64,000 nucleotides of DNA from Sipunculus nudus (Eukaryota > Annelida > Sipuncula > Golfingiida > Sipunculidae), in NCBI GenBank assembly GCA_026874595.1, contig CM049318.1, positions 15,387,741-15,451,740 of the forward strand, in the 5' to 3' direction. Positions 33,403-45,420 of the stretch are shown piece after piece. The notes under the pieces were generated by a model. It searched no databases. It saw only the letters and a program-made list of their open reading frames with translations, and had not been told where the DNA came from. The first letter of the stretch is position 1. Each line of letters opens with the position of its first letter. The translations under genes were made by a program, and so were the position numbers.

Positions 33403-34379
33403 AAATGGTATACACAGAAAGGTCCGCTAGCTCGAGTATAAGTCGCTGTGGTCTGAGTTTGGGTATGCAGAATGACTTGCATAGTACCGACATGGCTCTG
33501 ACGTAAGGAATAAGAAGTCAACGGTTACGATATATGACGGACGATGGACCATGTGTAATCGCTACATATCAGATGAGTTTAAGTGAGCTTAGCAAGAATA
33601 AGCATAAAGATATTTCAACACGTTTAGTCACCTGAGCTAAAATTGCTTAGGTATTTTTTTAAGTATAATACATATTTTTCATGCTAACAGTAGTCATCGG
33701 AGGAACACGTGACGTCATACGACCCGAGTTGTGTATCTAAACACAACATTGCCATTCCGTCCAGTCAAGTGCATTAAATGCCAGAAAATTATAATAAATA
33801 TAATGTAGAGAAGTTTATAAAAGAATGGTCGTTTGTAATGTGGTTGAGTAGGTAAGAGCAAATTATTTGTAATAAACGTATTATCTCGTAATTTTATAAT
33901 AACGATATATCTTAAAATTCTTGAATGTTTATTGATGTATCTGCCCATCTGGTTTGCTTTTTTATTTCGCTGAATACACAATTCAGACCCCTCTTCCTAA
34001 ATGTTACTTTTGTAAGGATGAATATGGGGATTTAAACCATGAATGTGTTAAACACCGTTGAAAAGGAGAAGAAAAGTGCAGGTGGTTTTACTTAGCTCCT
34101 ACGTCCGAGACAGATATAGTATACGTTTACAAATGTCCCTTTATTCATGGCATTCTCAGCCTACCTTGGACGCGTTCAACAACTTTGGAACCATAGTCAC
34201 CTTGCAACTAGATCACACTTGGGTTGTTTGTAGTTCTTACATTAGCACCTTCGTCCAAAATGTTCTTTATTAATTAGCTACATCCTAGCCTTGCCTTGGC
34301 GTTAGTGTTAAAATTTTGCATACTACAATGCGTAAAATAAAACGTGATTCCATGTAGTGGTACACGTAAATCTTTTTCA

Positions 34380-34720
34380 ACTCTTGTCACTGAAGATGAA
34401 GTAGTCGGCCAGAGAGCCGTAGATCTATCATTTGCCGCAAGTTGGCAGTTCCTGTTCTAAGCGTTGCGACACATTTTTGAAGCGTTGGGGGATTTTATTT
34501 TTGACCGTTTATGTATGTTTCTATGAAAAATGTCATATGATCAGGGAAAAGCATGAATATAACATTTTTTTTGCTAAACATGTAAAAGCTGTATATAAAT
34601 TGAATTATATATCTTCTTGAAAGATAAAAGTAAGAATAAAAATTTTTGATGCGGGGGGGGGGGGGGGTTAATTGACGCCGGCGGTGCCTGAGAACAATAC
34701 CTTTTATTTTTGTTTTGCCC
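34380..34720 (+). repeat. Duplicated segment, copy 1 (partner at 40.75-41.08 kb)
   Basis: Shared blocks with 40,750-41,080 include TGTCATATGATCAGGGAAAA, then GCATGAATATAACA, a TTTCTTGAAAGATAAAA-type block, a G-run of about 15 followed by TTAAT, and GAGAACAATACCTTTTATTT. It is non-coding. From 33,540 to 34,380 I see no other feature. Confidence 0.7.
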
Positions 34721-35394
34721 TAGTGGGAGGGATCCCCAAAGTGTATGTTGTTGTTTGGGTATCCATTGGACACCATAAGTCATGAAGTGTAGACCAACAC
34801 AGCAAAGTTTCATGTGGAACATCCTGGCGGAGGTTAGATGTCTTCGACAACTTCTTGGTATGGTGAGTTGGCAAATTCACCCAGAGCGTGCCACTGATTA
34901 TATATAAAAAAGACACAAACGGACTTTGCACAGAGAAACAGTGCAGGAAATCACGTCTTTCTAATTATGTGCTCATGTTTGTTTTTAAACATTTTTTCGA
35001 AATTACTTCTAGCCTTTGCATGTAAACAAAGCGACACACACTTTGCATATTTATTATGTTTATACTGTTAGTTAGAGTACTCCGCCTTATATTTGATCCA
35101 ATATCCGATGTACAGTTTGCAACGAATGATACAATGATTCGTACATTCTCCACCAGATGTCTTTCTATGCAGCATGAATTTCTCGTTATCTATTCCTAGT
35201 GGTCTAGTGATCGACCCTACTTTAAAATGATTAAACCTGGAAGCAAACGTAGTATATCACTCATTATGAGCAGCTCATACGAGGACACGCTGCAGCCATC
35301 TTGTGGCTGGATCATAAGAAAGGACCAGAATCAACAGATCTGGTAATTATTCTGTTGCAATTTATAGACATGCATATATAAATCTTAAATGTAT

Positions 35395-35835
35395 TATTAC
35401 GAAGGCATTTTGCTCAGAGGAAATATTGGACTTATCTCGGATTCGAACCCATTAGGGAGCGCACATGTCCAGTGTTCCAACGATTGGGAAAGCAAGCTTA
35501 ATTAGCGAGACAGTTTATTTTTATATTCATCCCGTAACACATCCCGTCTTAAGAGGGTTTTCCTTCTAGAATGTGATAAATTGACTAGGAATTCAAACAT
35601 TTTGGTGAACTAAGTTGCGGTAATAAACCAATCACTTCAAACCACCTTTCCCCCGGGCACAAAGCTGGGAATTATTTTGTACGAGGCCCCATATATTACG
35701 AAGACATTTTGCTCAGGGGATAATACTGGGCTGGTCCACAATTAGAAACCATGATGGTCTCAAGAAAAACAATCTTCACTAAGCAGACAGTGCAGTGCGC
35801 TTTTATATACGCACCCGGTAACAATATATATATAT
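35395..35835. repeat. ~300-bp direct repeat, SINE-like, two copies
   Basis: Copies start at about 35,397 and 35,694 with ATTACGAAGGCATTTTGCTC and GGA(A/T)AAT. On the minus strand the first copy contains GGGTTCGAATCCG, a good tRNA box B, preceded by a CTAATTAAGCTTGC stretch that is a weak box A. The second copy has lost the box B match. The likely origin is a tRNA-derived SINE. Confidence 0.5.
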
Positions 35836-36169
35836 ATATATGTGTGTGCATTTAGACGGACATACATTCCTATTCTGGGAGTAATAACCAAGGAAATATT
35901 CCTTGAAAAGGGGAGGACATTAAATGATTTTTTATCTTAATTTATTTCGTAAATGTCCACATTTCCTTATGCCTTTGAGACCCTTGGCCTATACAAACGA
36001 ATTCGAGAAAAAAAAAAACGAAATTAGGCGAAATAAAGGGGCAGTTCTCACGGCTCTGGTATAAGACTTCATACATGCCGGTGACCGTTGATCAGGGGGG
36101 GGGGGGCTGTTTTTCAATGGATTCTAATCGATTTCAAGTTTCCATCTAGCCATCTGTCAGTCATTCATT

Positions 36170-36222
36170 ATGTGTGCATGGCGGATCCAGAAATTAGAAG
36201 AAAGGGGGAGCTAAAATACTGG

Positions 36223-36270
<48 letters not shown>

Positions 36271-36925
36271 ATATATATATATATATTCATTTATATATCT
36301 TTTAAATAATATACGTAACATATTTCCAGCCTATATTTTATTTTAATTTAGTCTATATAAATAACATCTAAAATGTTCATTTCAAAAGTTTAATACAGGT
36401 GCACAAAGGCGGATATCGCAGGGTTCGTCCCCCTCCCATATTGAGAAAATGTTTAAATATGCAAAGTAAGCGGACATTTTGAGACACCTCACACAAAAAA
36501 AAAATAATAAAGATGATTAGTTTCTATTCCTCAACAACTGTTCTCTTAAATGTCTTTGCATACCGTAATTTACTTATTTTGGATCTCGTAAAAGCTATTG
36601 GCGGATCCGGGGGGTAGAGGGGGCGTTGGCCAATCAGTCCATGTATTTGTTTTTTCGTAGTTAGGATATTCCTGGTAATTTGATTCCCACAGTGCCTCCA
36701 TTTGCTTATATTTTAAATGAAACTTGTAAACATTTTCAACACCTCACGAGGGTGACATCCCCTCCCTGACATATTCCCTCTTAATTCCAATTAGCCTTCA
36801 CACCCTCGGCAACCTGAATATATACCCCCCCCTTGCCAAAATTTGGTTCTAGTTTCACTACAGATAACGTGATTTACTTTAGTATATTGTAAAGTAGTCT
36901 CGGTGGGTGTAGAGGATGTTGGAGG

Positions 36926-36965
<40 letters not shown>

Positions 36966-37090
36966 TTATATAAAATGTACCCCGCTGTAAGGCCTCGTCT
37001 ATATATGTGTGTGGAGGAGGGGGGGGGGGCTCCTTGAAGTAACCCCCCCACATCACTAAATCCAAATTTCGCCCTGGGTGGCGCCATTAA
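36170..37090. repeat. Cluster of GGCGGATCC-type element ends with AT and G runs
   Basis: GGCGGATCCAGAAATTAG at about 36,180, GGCGGATCCGGGGGGTAG at about 36,600, and a minus-strand GGCGCCACCCAGGGCGAAAT at about 37,080 resemble ends of non-autonomous elements common in invertebrates. Pure AT runs lie at 36,227-36,275 and 36,930-36,970. Confidence 0.4.
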
Positions 37091-37280
37091 TATTTCGGGT
37101 GAATGTGGTTTGTACTTGTGTAGTGCACTTTGGTTGTTACTTGTTATACATTTGTGACTTGGTCACATTTTTCAGCTGATTGTTTTCTGTGGTGGCTGGG
37201 GAAATATATCAGTGTGGCTGCAGTGTAATTAATTACCAAGAAAATACAGATTAAATGTGATTCTGACATTGACCGACACC

Positions 37281-37321
37281 TCTCTCTCTCTCTCTCTCAC
37301 TTTCTTTCTCCCTGTCACACC

Positions 37322-37369
<48 letters not shown>

Positions 37370-37396
37370 CACCACACACACACACACACACTCTCA
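37281..37396. repeat. (CT)n / (CA)n microsatellite downstream of the first Cys-rich gene
   Basis: CT runs and a CA run lie about 60-180 bp beyond the predicted polyadenylation signal. A shorter CT run occupies the matching place downstream of the second gene (50,341-50,372), so the run was probably part of the duplicated unit. Confidence 0.9.
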
Positions 37397-37453
37397 CTCT
37401 CTGCCTCTTTCTTGCTGAAGTAATTTCTGAAGACAAAAGATCAAGTGAACGAT

Positions 37454-37459
37454 TTTAAT
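37454..37459 (-). terminator. Predicted polyadenylation signal ATTAAA, Cys-rich gene 1
   Basis: ATTAAA lies about 50 nt past the stop codon. It is followed by TCGTTCACTTGATCTTTTGT, which aligns with the sequence after AATAAA in the second gene. That conservation supports a real 3' end. Confidence 0.65.
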
Positions 37460-37505
37460 CCTCTCAGGTGTTACATGAACACACTGTATCAATTCGGAGT
37501 GTTCA

Positions 37506-37761
37506 CTATCTCGTTGGTGGTTTGGTCACAGGCGGCCTCGTTTCAAACGGCCTGGTCACGTGTGTTATTCCTGGTAGACACAAACAGCCGGTTTCGTAGC
37601 AGAAGTACTGCTTCCTGTAGCACCAGCCGGACCTGAAGCATTTCGCTCCCGGTCGCCAGCAGTGGCAGCAGGACAGATGGAAGATCAGCATGTGAGGCCT
37701 GCATTGTCTCATCTGAGTACACACACATCCAGCATGCTTAGTGCACGATCTTCCGGGGTAT
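37506..37761 (-). CDS. Gene 1 exon 5 (12-Cys module, stop)
   Basis: The acceptor is TATTTAAG before A-TAC-CCC. Eighty-four codons follow, then TAG at 37,506-37,508. The Cys order matches gene 2 exactly, including SCCHCWR and GAKC. The tail after CLC (RPFETRPPVTKPPTR) is absent from gene 2; it could carry O-linked sugars. Confidence 0.85.
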
Positions 37762-40700
37762 CTTAAATAGGAAACAAAATCTAGTTATGTTCAACGCCCC
37801 TCCTTAGTGCATTTTTTCTCCATCTTCTCTTCAACAAACAAATGTATTGCTGCACAATCATATAAATTATTATATAAACGTATATATCTGACATGTAAAT
37901 TTGAATTACATCAAAACTCATCTTTGAATTTCATCATTTTCTCACAATGAATATTCAAAATAAGTAAAGTTGCCATAGCATAAATGAAAAAATTAGAAAA
38001 GGTAGAAAAAGGTATGTAATCATTTGTATGGAATGCATAATTCATCAACATGAAAGCATCCTGTAATTAAATATGATATGAACATATCCTATCTTTGCAT
38101 GTATTGAAAATTATTTGAATCATATCAACTATAATTTTACATGATGATATTTCTTGTTTTGAGTTATAGAAATTTCCATGATGTCGAATGCAAAGTTAAT
38201 TCTGAGATGGCGGGTGGGGGTTGTGGCTTTGGGGGGGGGGGGCGGGATATTGAAGAAATTGATAAAATTTCAGTTACTGCCCAACACACACACACACACA
38301 TATATATGAATCCTTGCAGAGTGTCAAGAATTTGATGGCTGTGATTCAGAAACGTAAGTCATACACATTGTCATGTTCACGTTTGAATGCTATAATCTAT
38401 GCTCTATTTCTTCTGTGGGTGTCGATCTTCCTATCTCTCTTTCTTTCTCACCCTCTCTTCATGCATGTATGTGAGAACTATGTTAACCTTATATATGTTT
38501 TAAGCACAGTATACAATATTCAAACGGGACCTAATACTTAATGCATGAAGACAGGCGCATGATGAATAAACAAGGTGCACTTACGCGCAGATGACACGGG
38601 TTATTGGAGGATAAACATAGGCCCAGATTTCGTCCTCACAGACACCGCATTTGTACCATAATAAACGAAGAAGACGTTTGATAGGGCACGTTCCATTGCA
38701 GCTGAAATGATGAAATCAAATAAAATATACAGGTCATTCAAATATTACATTATTATATATTGTGCATATGACTGTCGATCCCTCTTTTGGACGTCCCAGG
38801 CGGTGATAATCTTATTACTGCATATTCAATTTTCTTAATAAAATGCAACATGAAACCACGAAAGATAATAGAGTTTACCAGGATTGGGTTGTTCATCGGG
38901 CTGGGTATCAGTAAGCCTATTCAAGACTACCATGGAAGCACCGGGGACTGTTTATACATTCCTAATCAAGACAATCATACGACAAAATATTTATGTCTGA
39001 AAAGGTTAATATGAGAAATCAAAAGCAGCTTAATCTTTATAAAAATCTCAGATTATAGAGAGAGAGAGAAAAAAAGAAGAAAGAACAAAAAAAGAGTTCC
39101 TGTGTTTTATCGATACGGCATGCATAGCATTTCGGTAACCAAATTTACATGGTTACCATACCACTAAATTGATAGAGCCCTAGATGTCTATTTAGAGTTT
39201 GCGAATCTCGCAAAAGTTATATATTTTGGCAAAATCTAGTACTTTTTTCAGTGAGGAGCTAAATGCTGATGAAAATGTCATGACATAAGGCCGTTTTATA
39301 TTAGATACTCCTTGTGTCTGTGAATTTATTTCATGAGGTAATTCATGAGTCAAACCCCCTTTTACGTTCATTCACTTTATATTCCATACCAGCTGCTGAT
39401 GCGTTTTCCTTCAGATAATAATTATAGTCATTATTGCTTTGGTGAAATAAACCTGGTTTGGTTAGATTTAATCTGTTTAGCAAGTGACAAAGTATTTCTG
39501 TCACCTTTTATTTCTAACAATGTCCACAGCATTTGTATGAACAATAGATAATGACAAAGGTAACAAATATATTAAAAAAGCTCCGGCTAGTATATCATTT
39601 ATAAGTCCTATATCAAATATAAGACCTTATTACATACTGGGCAGAAACGGACTCACAAGAGTACGACTCTGCTGTTTAGGATAATTTTGCTTTGGAATGT
39701 GCGGCCAACAATGCACAAAAGTTTCTAAATACACAGATTGTGTATATATAAATGTAGTGAAGAGAGTAATGAAGGCTATTAAAATACGTTTGATAAGAAT
39801 TGTTTCAAGGCAAATTACATAAATATGAGTGTTTTGTGGAAAGAACTTCACGAAATGAATTGTATTTTGTACGCATGCGCATGTGAAATGTACACAGAAG
39901 GTGATTCATTGAAATGTAATAAATTTTGATCTTAAAGTTTGATAAAAAAGAGTAATGGCCTCTCATGGTGCGAAACTGGAATAGGTTCGTTGAAAAGATA
40001 GAGTTGAAAAGACCTCTGACAGAAGTGTGGATCTTATTACTTTAATGTCGTGAGATTTTGTTTTGTTTGATCTTTTAGACAAAAAAATTAGTTGTCTTCG
40101 AAAAGGCTGGCAGTTCGGTGAAAAAAGGCTCTCCAATAAAATAAAAATGAGAACATGGTGCGTTTCATGTAGGAGTATTAATGTATACAAGGTGAATACT
40201 TTGGATATTATCAAAAGAGAATTGTATATTGACAAACACACATTTCTAATAAATCGGCTCTCACTTTTTGCGAGGCGGTGTCCCAGTTCCACCAGTCAGC
40301 TGCTGGTACCCCCTCCTTGCTTTTTTAATTGCCTTTAACCTGAAAAAGAAAACATATATCAGCCTTTTATTTCGAATTTCGAGATATATTAGTGATCATA
40401 TCAGTAAGCCACATGTTTATTTGACAGTTCTACCACAAAATATAGCAGTAAACCAAAATAGTAAGATGTCTATTTACATTACAAAAAAAAACACATAATA
40501 GCAAATAAAAATAGTAAGATGTTTAGATGACAACTCTTCCACAATACATATCAGGAAACCAAAATACTTAGATGTTTGCTGACAGTTCTACCACATTACG
40601 TATAAGTAAACAAAACAATTTGCTGTTTGCTACCAGTTATACCATCAGACATAGCAATAAAACAAGAAAGTAAGACGTTTAGTTGACAGTTCTACCTCAA

Positions 40701-42338
40701 GACATTTCAGTAAACCAAAATAGCAAGATGTTTAGTTGACTGTTACACCTCAAGGCATATTTGTAAACCAAAAGAGTAAGGCCAAAAAAAGTATGGTTCT
40801 CAGACACTTTTTTTCAGAAATCAGTGCGGGCAGACGGTTTTTTTGTCTTACCTTTTTGGTATGTTTGGATAAAAATGTTATATGATCAGGATAAAAAAAA
40901 GCATGATAATAACATATTTTTTTTTCTAAACAGGTAAACGCATTACATAACAAAGGAAAAATGATCAAATTGTATTATTTTATCTTTCTGAAAGATGAAA
41001 ATCTAAATATTTTTTATTGGGGGGGGGGGGGGGTTAATATTCAATCCTGAGAACCATACCTTTTATTTTATTTTTTTTTGGTCTAAGATGCTTAGTTGAA
41101 AGCTCTACCACAAGATATACCCGAAACGGGAAAGATCCAAGTAAAAGCGCTCTGTTCAGAACTTTCTAGTATATTGATTGTATGGATAGGCTGTTTGAGA
41201 AATATCACAGAATGAAATTTAATGAGTTGCTTTCGCTTATCTTAAAAAGCATTTACGAAATTTGGATAAACTTTAAACCAGTGTGTCCTGTTCCACGGTA
41301 TAAAGGTAAGATGTTTAAACTAAAGTATATTATGATATCAAATTATGTAGAATAACGTACATGTCCTTGGGCATGTCATTGTTGCATGCTTTGCATTCTC
41401 TGGTCTTGTCTGTGCAGTTGTTGTAACCAGGACTTGAGTTCCATTCATTGATGTATATCCCGCGTGGCTTCACAGGTTTCTCAGAAAGAGCCAGAACGAC
41501 TGCCACAAAGCAGGCCAAGAGCATAAGAACCTTCAAAGAAGAGATTTTACAAATATGCACCATTGATAAATTAAAGAATTTACTTCAAAGATAAAGACTG
41601 GATTTTAATGGGTTTTTTTTCGAAGTATCTAGCCAGTGTTTCCAGTGTATGAAAACCTTTATATTACTTGAGTTTTATTTACATTTTTTATAATTTTGTA
41701 TAAGATATTTTCGTTAACTATATATGAAATTGCAAATTCTACAATCAACAACTCACATTTTACATGTAACCGTAAGTAAATATTCAGAACAGTAAAACAT
41801 AACTTCAAACTATATGGGCATTCTAAATTAAAATCGGTGTTTTATTTTTGTTCATTAAATGTGGGGCAGGACAAAATTATAAAGGAAATGTACTGCATCT
41901 CCAGAATCGCGCACATAAAATAACATAGAAATTATGTCCTTCTTATGGTTTAATTTCTTAATTTTAACATATCTAATTGATATGGCGAGGGCCGAGCGTT
42001 TTAACACGAGACCTTCTAGATAATTGTTAATATCTTAGTATGGTTAACCTTAAAAATATCCATTCTTAAAAAAATTCTCTATGCCAAATAGTAAATAAAA
42101 TATTTTAAAAGATAATTCTCTGTGAATGTTTAATTTAATGTCAAAACAATTAAGCTCTAATTTAGTCTTGTGTGACATAAGAATACAATCTTGTGTCTGA
42201 CACTCCAAATGGATAAACATTTAATTCCTCGAATTTATTCTTGTCTCTCTAAAATAGATGATAAGTGATAATCTTTAAATACAAATATAATAATTCTGAT
42301 TTTTAAAAATAGCCATTAGTTAATCAAAATACCTTCAT
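37506..42338 (-). CDS. Secreted 20-cysteine protein, gene 1 (five exons, 207 aa predicted)
   Basis: The join is 42333-42338, 41361-41530, 40265-40339, 38585-38701 and 37506-37761. All introns are GT-AG, with phases 0, 2, 2, 2. The protein starts MKVLMLLACFVAVVLA, a clear signal peptide. A NSSPGYNNCT segment follows with an NCT glycosylation sequon, then a Lys-rich helix-like linker, a five-Cys module (WYKCG and VYPPI blocks), and a 12-Cys module (MLIFH, SCCHCWR, RSGWC, YFCYE blocks). A Thr/Pro-rich tail ends it. There are 20 mature cysteines and no membrane segment. It is likely extracellular and disulfide-rich. I do not recognise the family; defence, matrix or venom-like roles are equally unproven. 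A paralogue lies at 50,468-59,226. Matched splice sites, phases and cysteines in both copies are strong support. Confidence 0.85.
38585..38701 (-). CDS. Gene 1 exon 4 (five-Cys module)
   Basis: This 117-nt exon runs from acceptor CATTTCAG to donor GTAAGT. Thirty-eight full codons start and end with Cys. By eye 20 of 38 residues match gene 2 exon 4, with all five Cys, WYKCG and YPPI kept. Confidence 0.87.
40265..40339 (-). CDS. Gene 1 exon 3 (basic linker)
   Basis: This 75-nt exon runs from acceptor CTTTTTCAG to donor GTGAGA. It encodes a Lys/Arg-rich stretch ending QLTGGTGTPPRK. Read through the donor it meets a TGA at once, so splicing is needed. Confidence 0.82.
40420..40790. repeat. ~60-bp degenerate tandem repeat in gene 1 intron 2
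   Basis: Units carry ACAGTTCTACCACAAGACAT, then AGTAAACCAAAATAGTAAGA and TGTTTAG. A last stray unit lies at 41,085-41,115, after the duplicated segment, so that segment probably landed inside the array. Confidence 0.75.
40750..41080 (+). repeat. Duplicated segment, copy 2 (partner at 34.4-34.7 kb)
   Basis: This lies in gene 1 intron 2. It shares TGTTATATGATCAGG, GCATGATAATAACAT, a TTTCTGAAAGATGAAAATCT block, a G-run and GAGAACCATACCTTTTATTT with the partner. It interrupts the 60-bp tandem array. Confidence 0.7.
41361..41530 (-). CDS. Gene 1 exon 2 (signal peptide body and N-terminal module)
   Basis: This 170-nt exon runs from acceptor TCTTTGAAG to donor GTACGT. A hydrophobic VLMLLACFVAVVLA comes first, then a spacer, then NSSPGYNNCT and CNNDMPKD. 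An open frame starting at 41,563 reads back into the intron and is not the true start. Confidence 0.87.
42333..42338 (-). CDS. Gene 1 exon 1 coding part (Met-Lys)
   Basis: ATGAAG is followed directly by donor GTATTT. The paralogue has the same two-codon first coding exon (ATGAAG, donor GTAAAC). The 5' leader extends to roughly 42,446 if transcription starts about 30 bp after the TATA box. Confidence 0.8.
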
Positions 42339-42470
42339 GATAGCAGTTTGGAAGATCTGTCTTGGTCGTCTGCTTTACGATTCGTCTGCGGTCTTCGGAT
42401 TGGTCGGATGAGAGCCTCAATATGACGCTTCCCCACAATTTCAACTGGCATATAGCCTAGTATTCCTTGG

Positions 42471-42477
42471 CCTTATA
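42471..42477 (-). promoter_or_regulatory. TATA box, Cys-rich gene 1
   Basis: The box is TATAAGG within ACGCAATATAAGGCC. Its first base is 139 bp upstream of the ATG. The paralogue has ACGCAATATAAGACC at exactly the same distance. Flanking similarity (TATCAGAGC, GTCCA blocks) extends about 60 bp farther upstream. Confidence 0.75.
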
Positions 42478-44016
42478 TTGCGTCTTCCAGCAACTTGGCG
42501 CTCGGCCAGAATGCCATGGACTCGCTCTGATAGCGTACCTGTCACGCTCATCCAAGGTGACCTGTAACATATTTTATTTGAACAAGAGTTTAACTCAGAG
42601 CAAAGCAAAACGTTGGTTCCGTCGTGCGCGTGATTACCTTGCACGGGCCTGCGCATAGTTTATTTAATAGTAAAGTCTAAAATTAAAGTGTTAATAAATA
42701 TATCATGAGGTTCAATCACTTTTCCACCTTCTCCCTACCAGAAAAAAAATACATGCAGTGAGTAACATAATTACAGCAGTGTGGGACAACAGCTCAATAG
42801 GTTCTTTACACAGAAAAAAAGTAATATTTTAACAAATAAGATCGTGTAATGGTAAAGCTTAGAATATTGTTTATAGCTTTGCCTCATGGGTCCATCCCTT
42901 GCTTCATATCCCAATCGTTGTATCGCTTCTCAATGAAAAAAGTCCAAAAATACATTCCTATAGTTAAAAACACACACGAACAAAGGATGTAAAAACCGAC
43001 TGTGTGTACTCAAATAAAGCTGTCACCTCATATCATATATTCAAAATGCCGTGTCAGATACTTATGGCAATTACAAAGATTGAATAAGATCAAACTAATG
43101 GTTGATGTAATCTATCCTGTACGAAAAGTGACCAAATGACAGACTGAAATACGTTAAACAATCTTGACTCCGCAAAACTGCAGTTTTGGTCAATTAGGAT
43201 CGACTTAACTTGCCAATGGAGCATGTACTTCAGCAAATCCTCCTGCATATTAATAAAGAGGTTCTGAAAGGTGTATATTCAGTGTAAACCATTTCAAATT
43301 CGGGCTCTTTTTGGATCATGGTCATTTAAAAAAAAATAATTCTATTCCAGTCAGTATTCTATCATAGATCTGCAGAATGTTTCCTCTTTGAATTAGTAAT
43401 TGCCTGTCCAAGGAGGGTATACGTTCATCCCCGTTCGTATGTATATTGTGTTTGTGTGCGTTTGTGTGTTTGTTCTCAAAATAACTTACTGATCATTAAC
43501 AAAACCATAAAATTTTCAGGGCATGTCGGTATTGAACCAATGAAGAATCATTCAGATGTTGTTGTGGATCCAGCACATGATCTGGATTCAGGAAGTCATC
43601 AAGGAACATTCACAAATGCACACTCGCTTATACACTAATATACCTTGGTAAATGGGCCGAATAAGTGAATGCCCCCATGGCGGGGGACTGCATTTCTTTG
43701 AATGCATATGTCTAATTTTACATATGTTCCTTTGGTAAAACCGTAAATCTTGCGCATTTGCGATGTACCCAAACATTTTCGTATCACATTCGTGTGCAGT
43801 GTAATAAGAAAATAATGTATATATATGGTTTCCTGTTATGAACATTCAAGTCCCTGATTGAATGAGGTTAAATCATATTGAATATCATAAAAACCGACAA
43901 AGCTCAATTTATTAAGATTTATCAGGACCTTGCGGTGTCTTGTGGATGCGTAAACAACATCATAAATCTAACGCCAACCGGGACGGAACATTTGCAAACA
44001 TTTCCTTGTGCGACCA

Positions 44017-44018
<2 letters not shown>

Positions 44019-44086
<68 letters not shown>
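44019..44086. repeat. (AT)n microsatellite
   Basis: A pure AT run inside the left duplication arm. The right arm has an AT run in the matching position (62,635-62,686). Confidence 0.95.
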
Positions 44087-44087
<1 letters not shown>

Positions 44088-44755
44088 ACTACAACAACGT
44101 ATGTGTGTTTCATAAATATGGAAATTTAAATCTTCCACCATAATAACAGTGGGTTACAGTACTTTGCGATATAATTATAATTCATCTTTGCTTGAAATGC
44201 CATTTTTATCAGCACTGATTGTATTAAGAAGAATACAAGCTATCTAGTCTGTGTGCTTTTGATGTATGGCGATTGTTACTTGTTATCTAAATGGGCGTCA
44301 ACTGTACCTGTAACCTAAACCGTGTGATATAACAGTAGTCGAAATATCGGTAATATCAAAAATATTTGTGTGTTTGTTGGGGAGGGGGGGGGGGGGTTAT
44401 TATATATGGTAAGTTGCTGGTTTACAGCCACCTTGTTCCTGTGAAGCCTTACTATAAAAAGTTGTTTCACAACGAGTTACCGATATGGTAGTACATAGGG
44501 AATGTGTCAGTCTGCTAGACGTGCATATTGGTGAAATATAAGTTCTCACAGGCTAAAGCGAGGAATAGTCTATCGAACATCGGAAAACATACCACAATAT
44601 CATACAAAATATGAACAAATTTCATTTATTACGGACAAAAGGAACTTATCTTTGGATTCCACTGATGCAAACATGCAAGATGACCACGTTTCATGAACCT
44701 CTCTTAGAACAACTGAGAATTTGCTTCGGTCTGGAGGAACTTTCGAACCATGTAA

Positions 44756-44815
<60 letters not shown>
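44756..44815. repeat. (AT)n microsatellite
   Basis: An AT run with one TGTA interruption, in the left duplication arm. Confidence 0.93.
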
Positions 44816-45420
44816 TGTGCCTATGTGGAACCTAACGGGAACCTTCCATTAGAACAGCTGAAAAATTCTTTTTGTCAGGAGCTACTTTTGAACCACACAC
44901 GTGCATATATAAACATGAAGTATCTTTCTATATAAATTTTCTTAAGTCTTTTTTTAACTTTTATTTCAATTTTGAAAACAACCTCTGATTCTTAACTCTT
45001 CATATTGTTTATTATTACTTTAAAACAAATGGAACAAAGTCAGAAGTGTACTACTGACTGATTGCATAATCATGCAATTTTCTGAAAAGAGGAGCAAGCA
45101 TGGCCACATTTCAAATGGCTGGCGGCATTGTGCGCGGCCATATCCTCCATAAAGTTCGCATTTCTATAATGTGGTCGTTTTCGAGCAGTGTTCACATTAT
45201 ATAGGTTTGACTGTATAAAGTTTAAAGTCGGCCCATGTATGTCTATGTGTCAGACATAAAAAAAAATCCTCGCTTGATGCAGCATTTAATGTCATCTCTT
45301 GAAGAACTTCATAGAAGACGTTATGGGCTGTCAACTCAGTCTTGCAATCGGGATGAATAGTTGACAAAGGATAAATTAGCAAAGTGTGTCCAGAAAAAGT
45401 TTGGTAGTCTAAAGTACAAG

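Larger units (their letters stand above)
43240..45360 (+). repeat. Left arm of a ~2-kb divergent inverted duplication
   Basis: The arm matches the reverse complement of 61,700-63,480 in order. Landmarks are GTGTATATTCAGTGTAAACC, AATATCATAAAAACCGACAA, GACCTTGCGGTGTCTTGTGG, CATAAATCTAACGCCA, the (AT)n run, a TCGGTAATATC block, GCATGGCCACATTTCAAA and ATCATCTCTTGAAGAACTTC-like blocks. It lies just upstream of gene 1. Open frames inside are not supported as genes. Confidence 0.8.

Noticed and set aside
33206-33403. Open frames rich in alternating Ile and Tyr here and at many other places
   Set aside because: They are translations of (AT)n microsatellites.
41330-41563. Start codon at 41,563 giving a longer N-terminus for gene 1
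   Set aside because: It lies upstream of a good splice acceptor. Joining to the ATGAAG exon gives a standard signal peptide and matches the paralogue.
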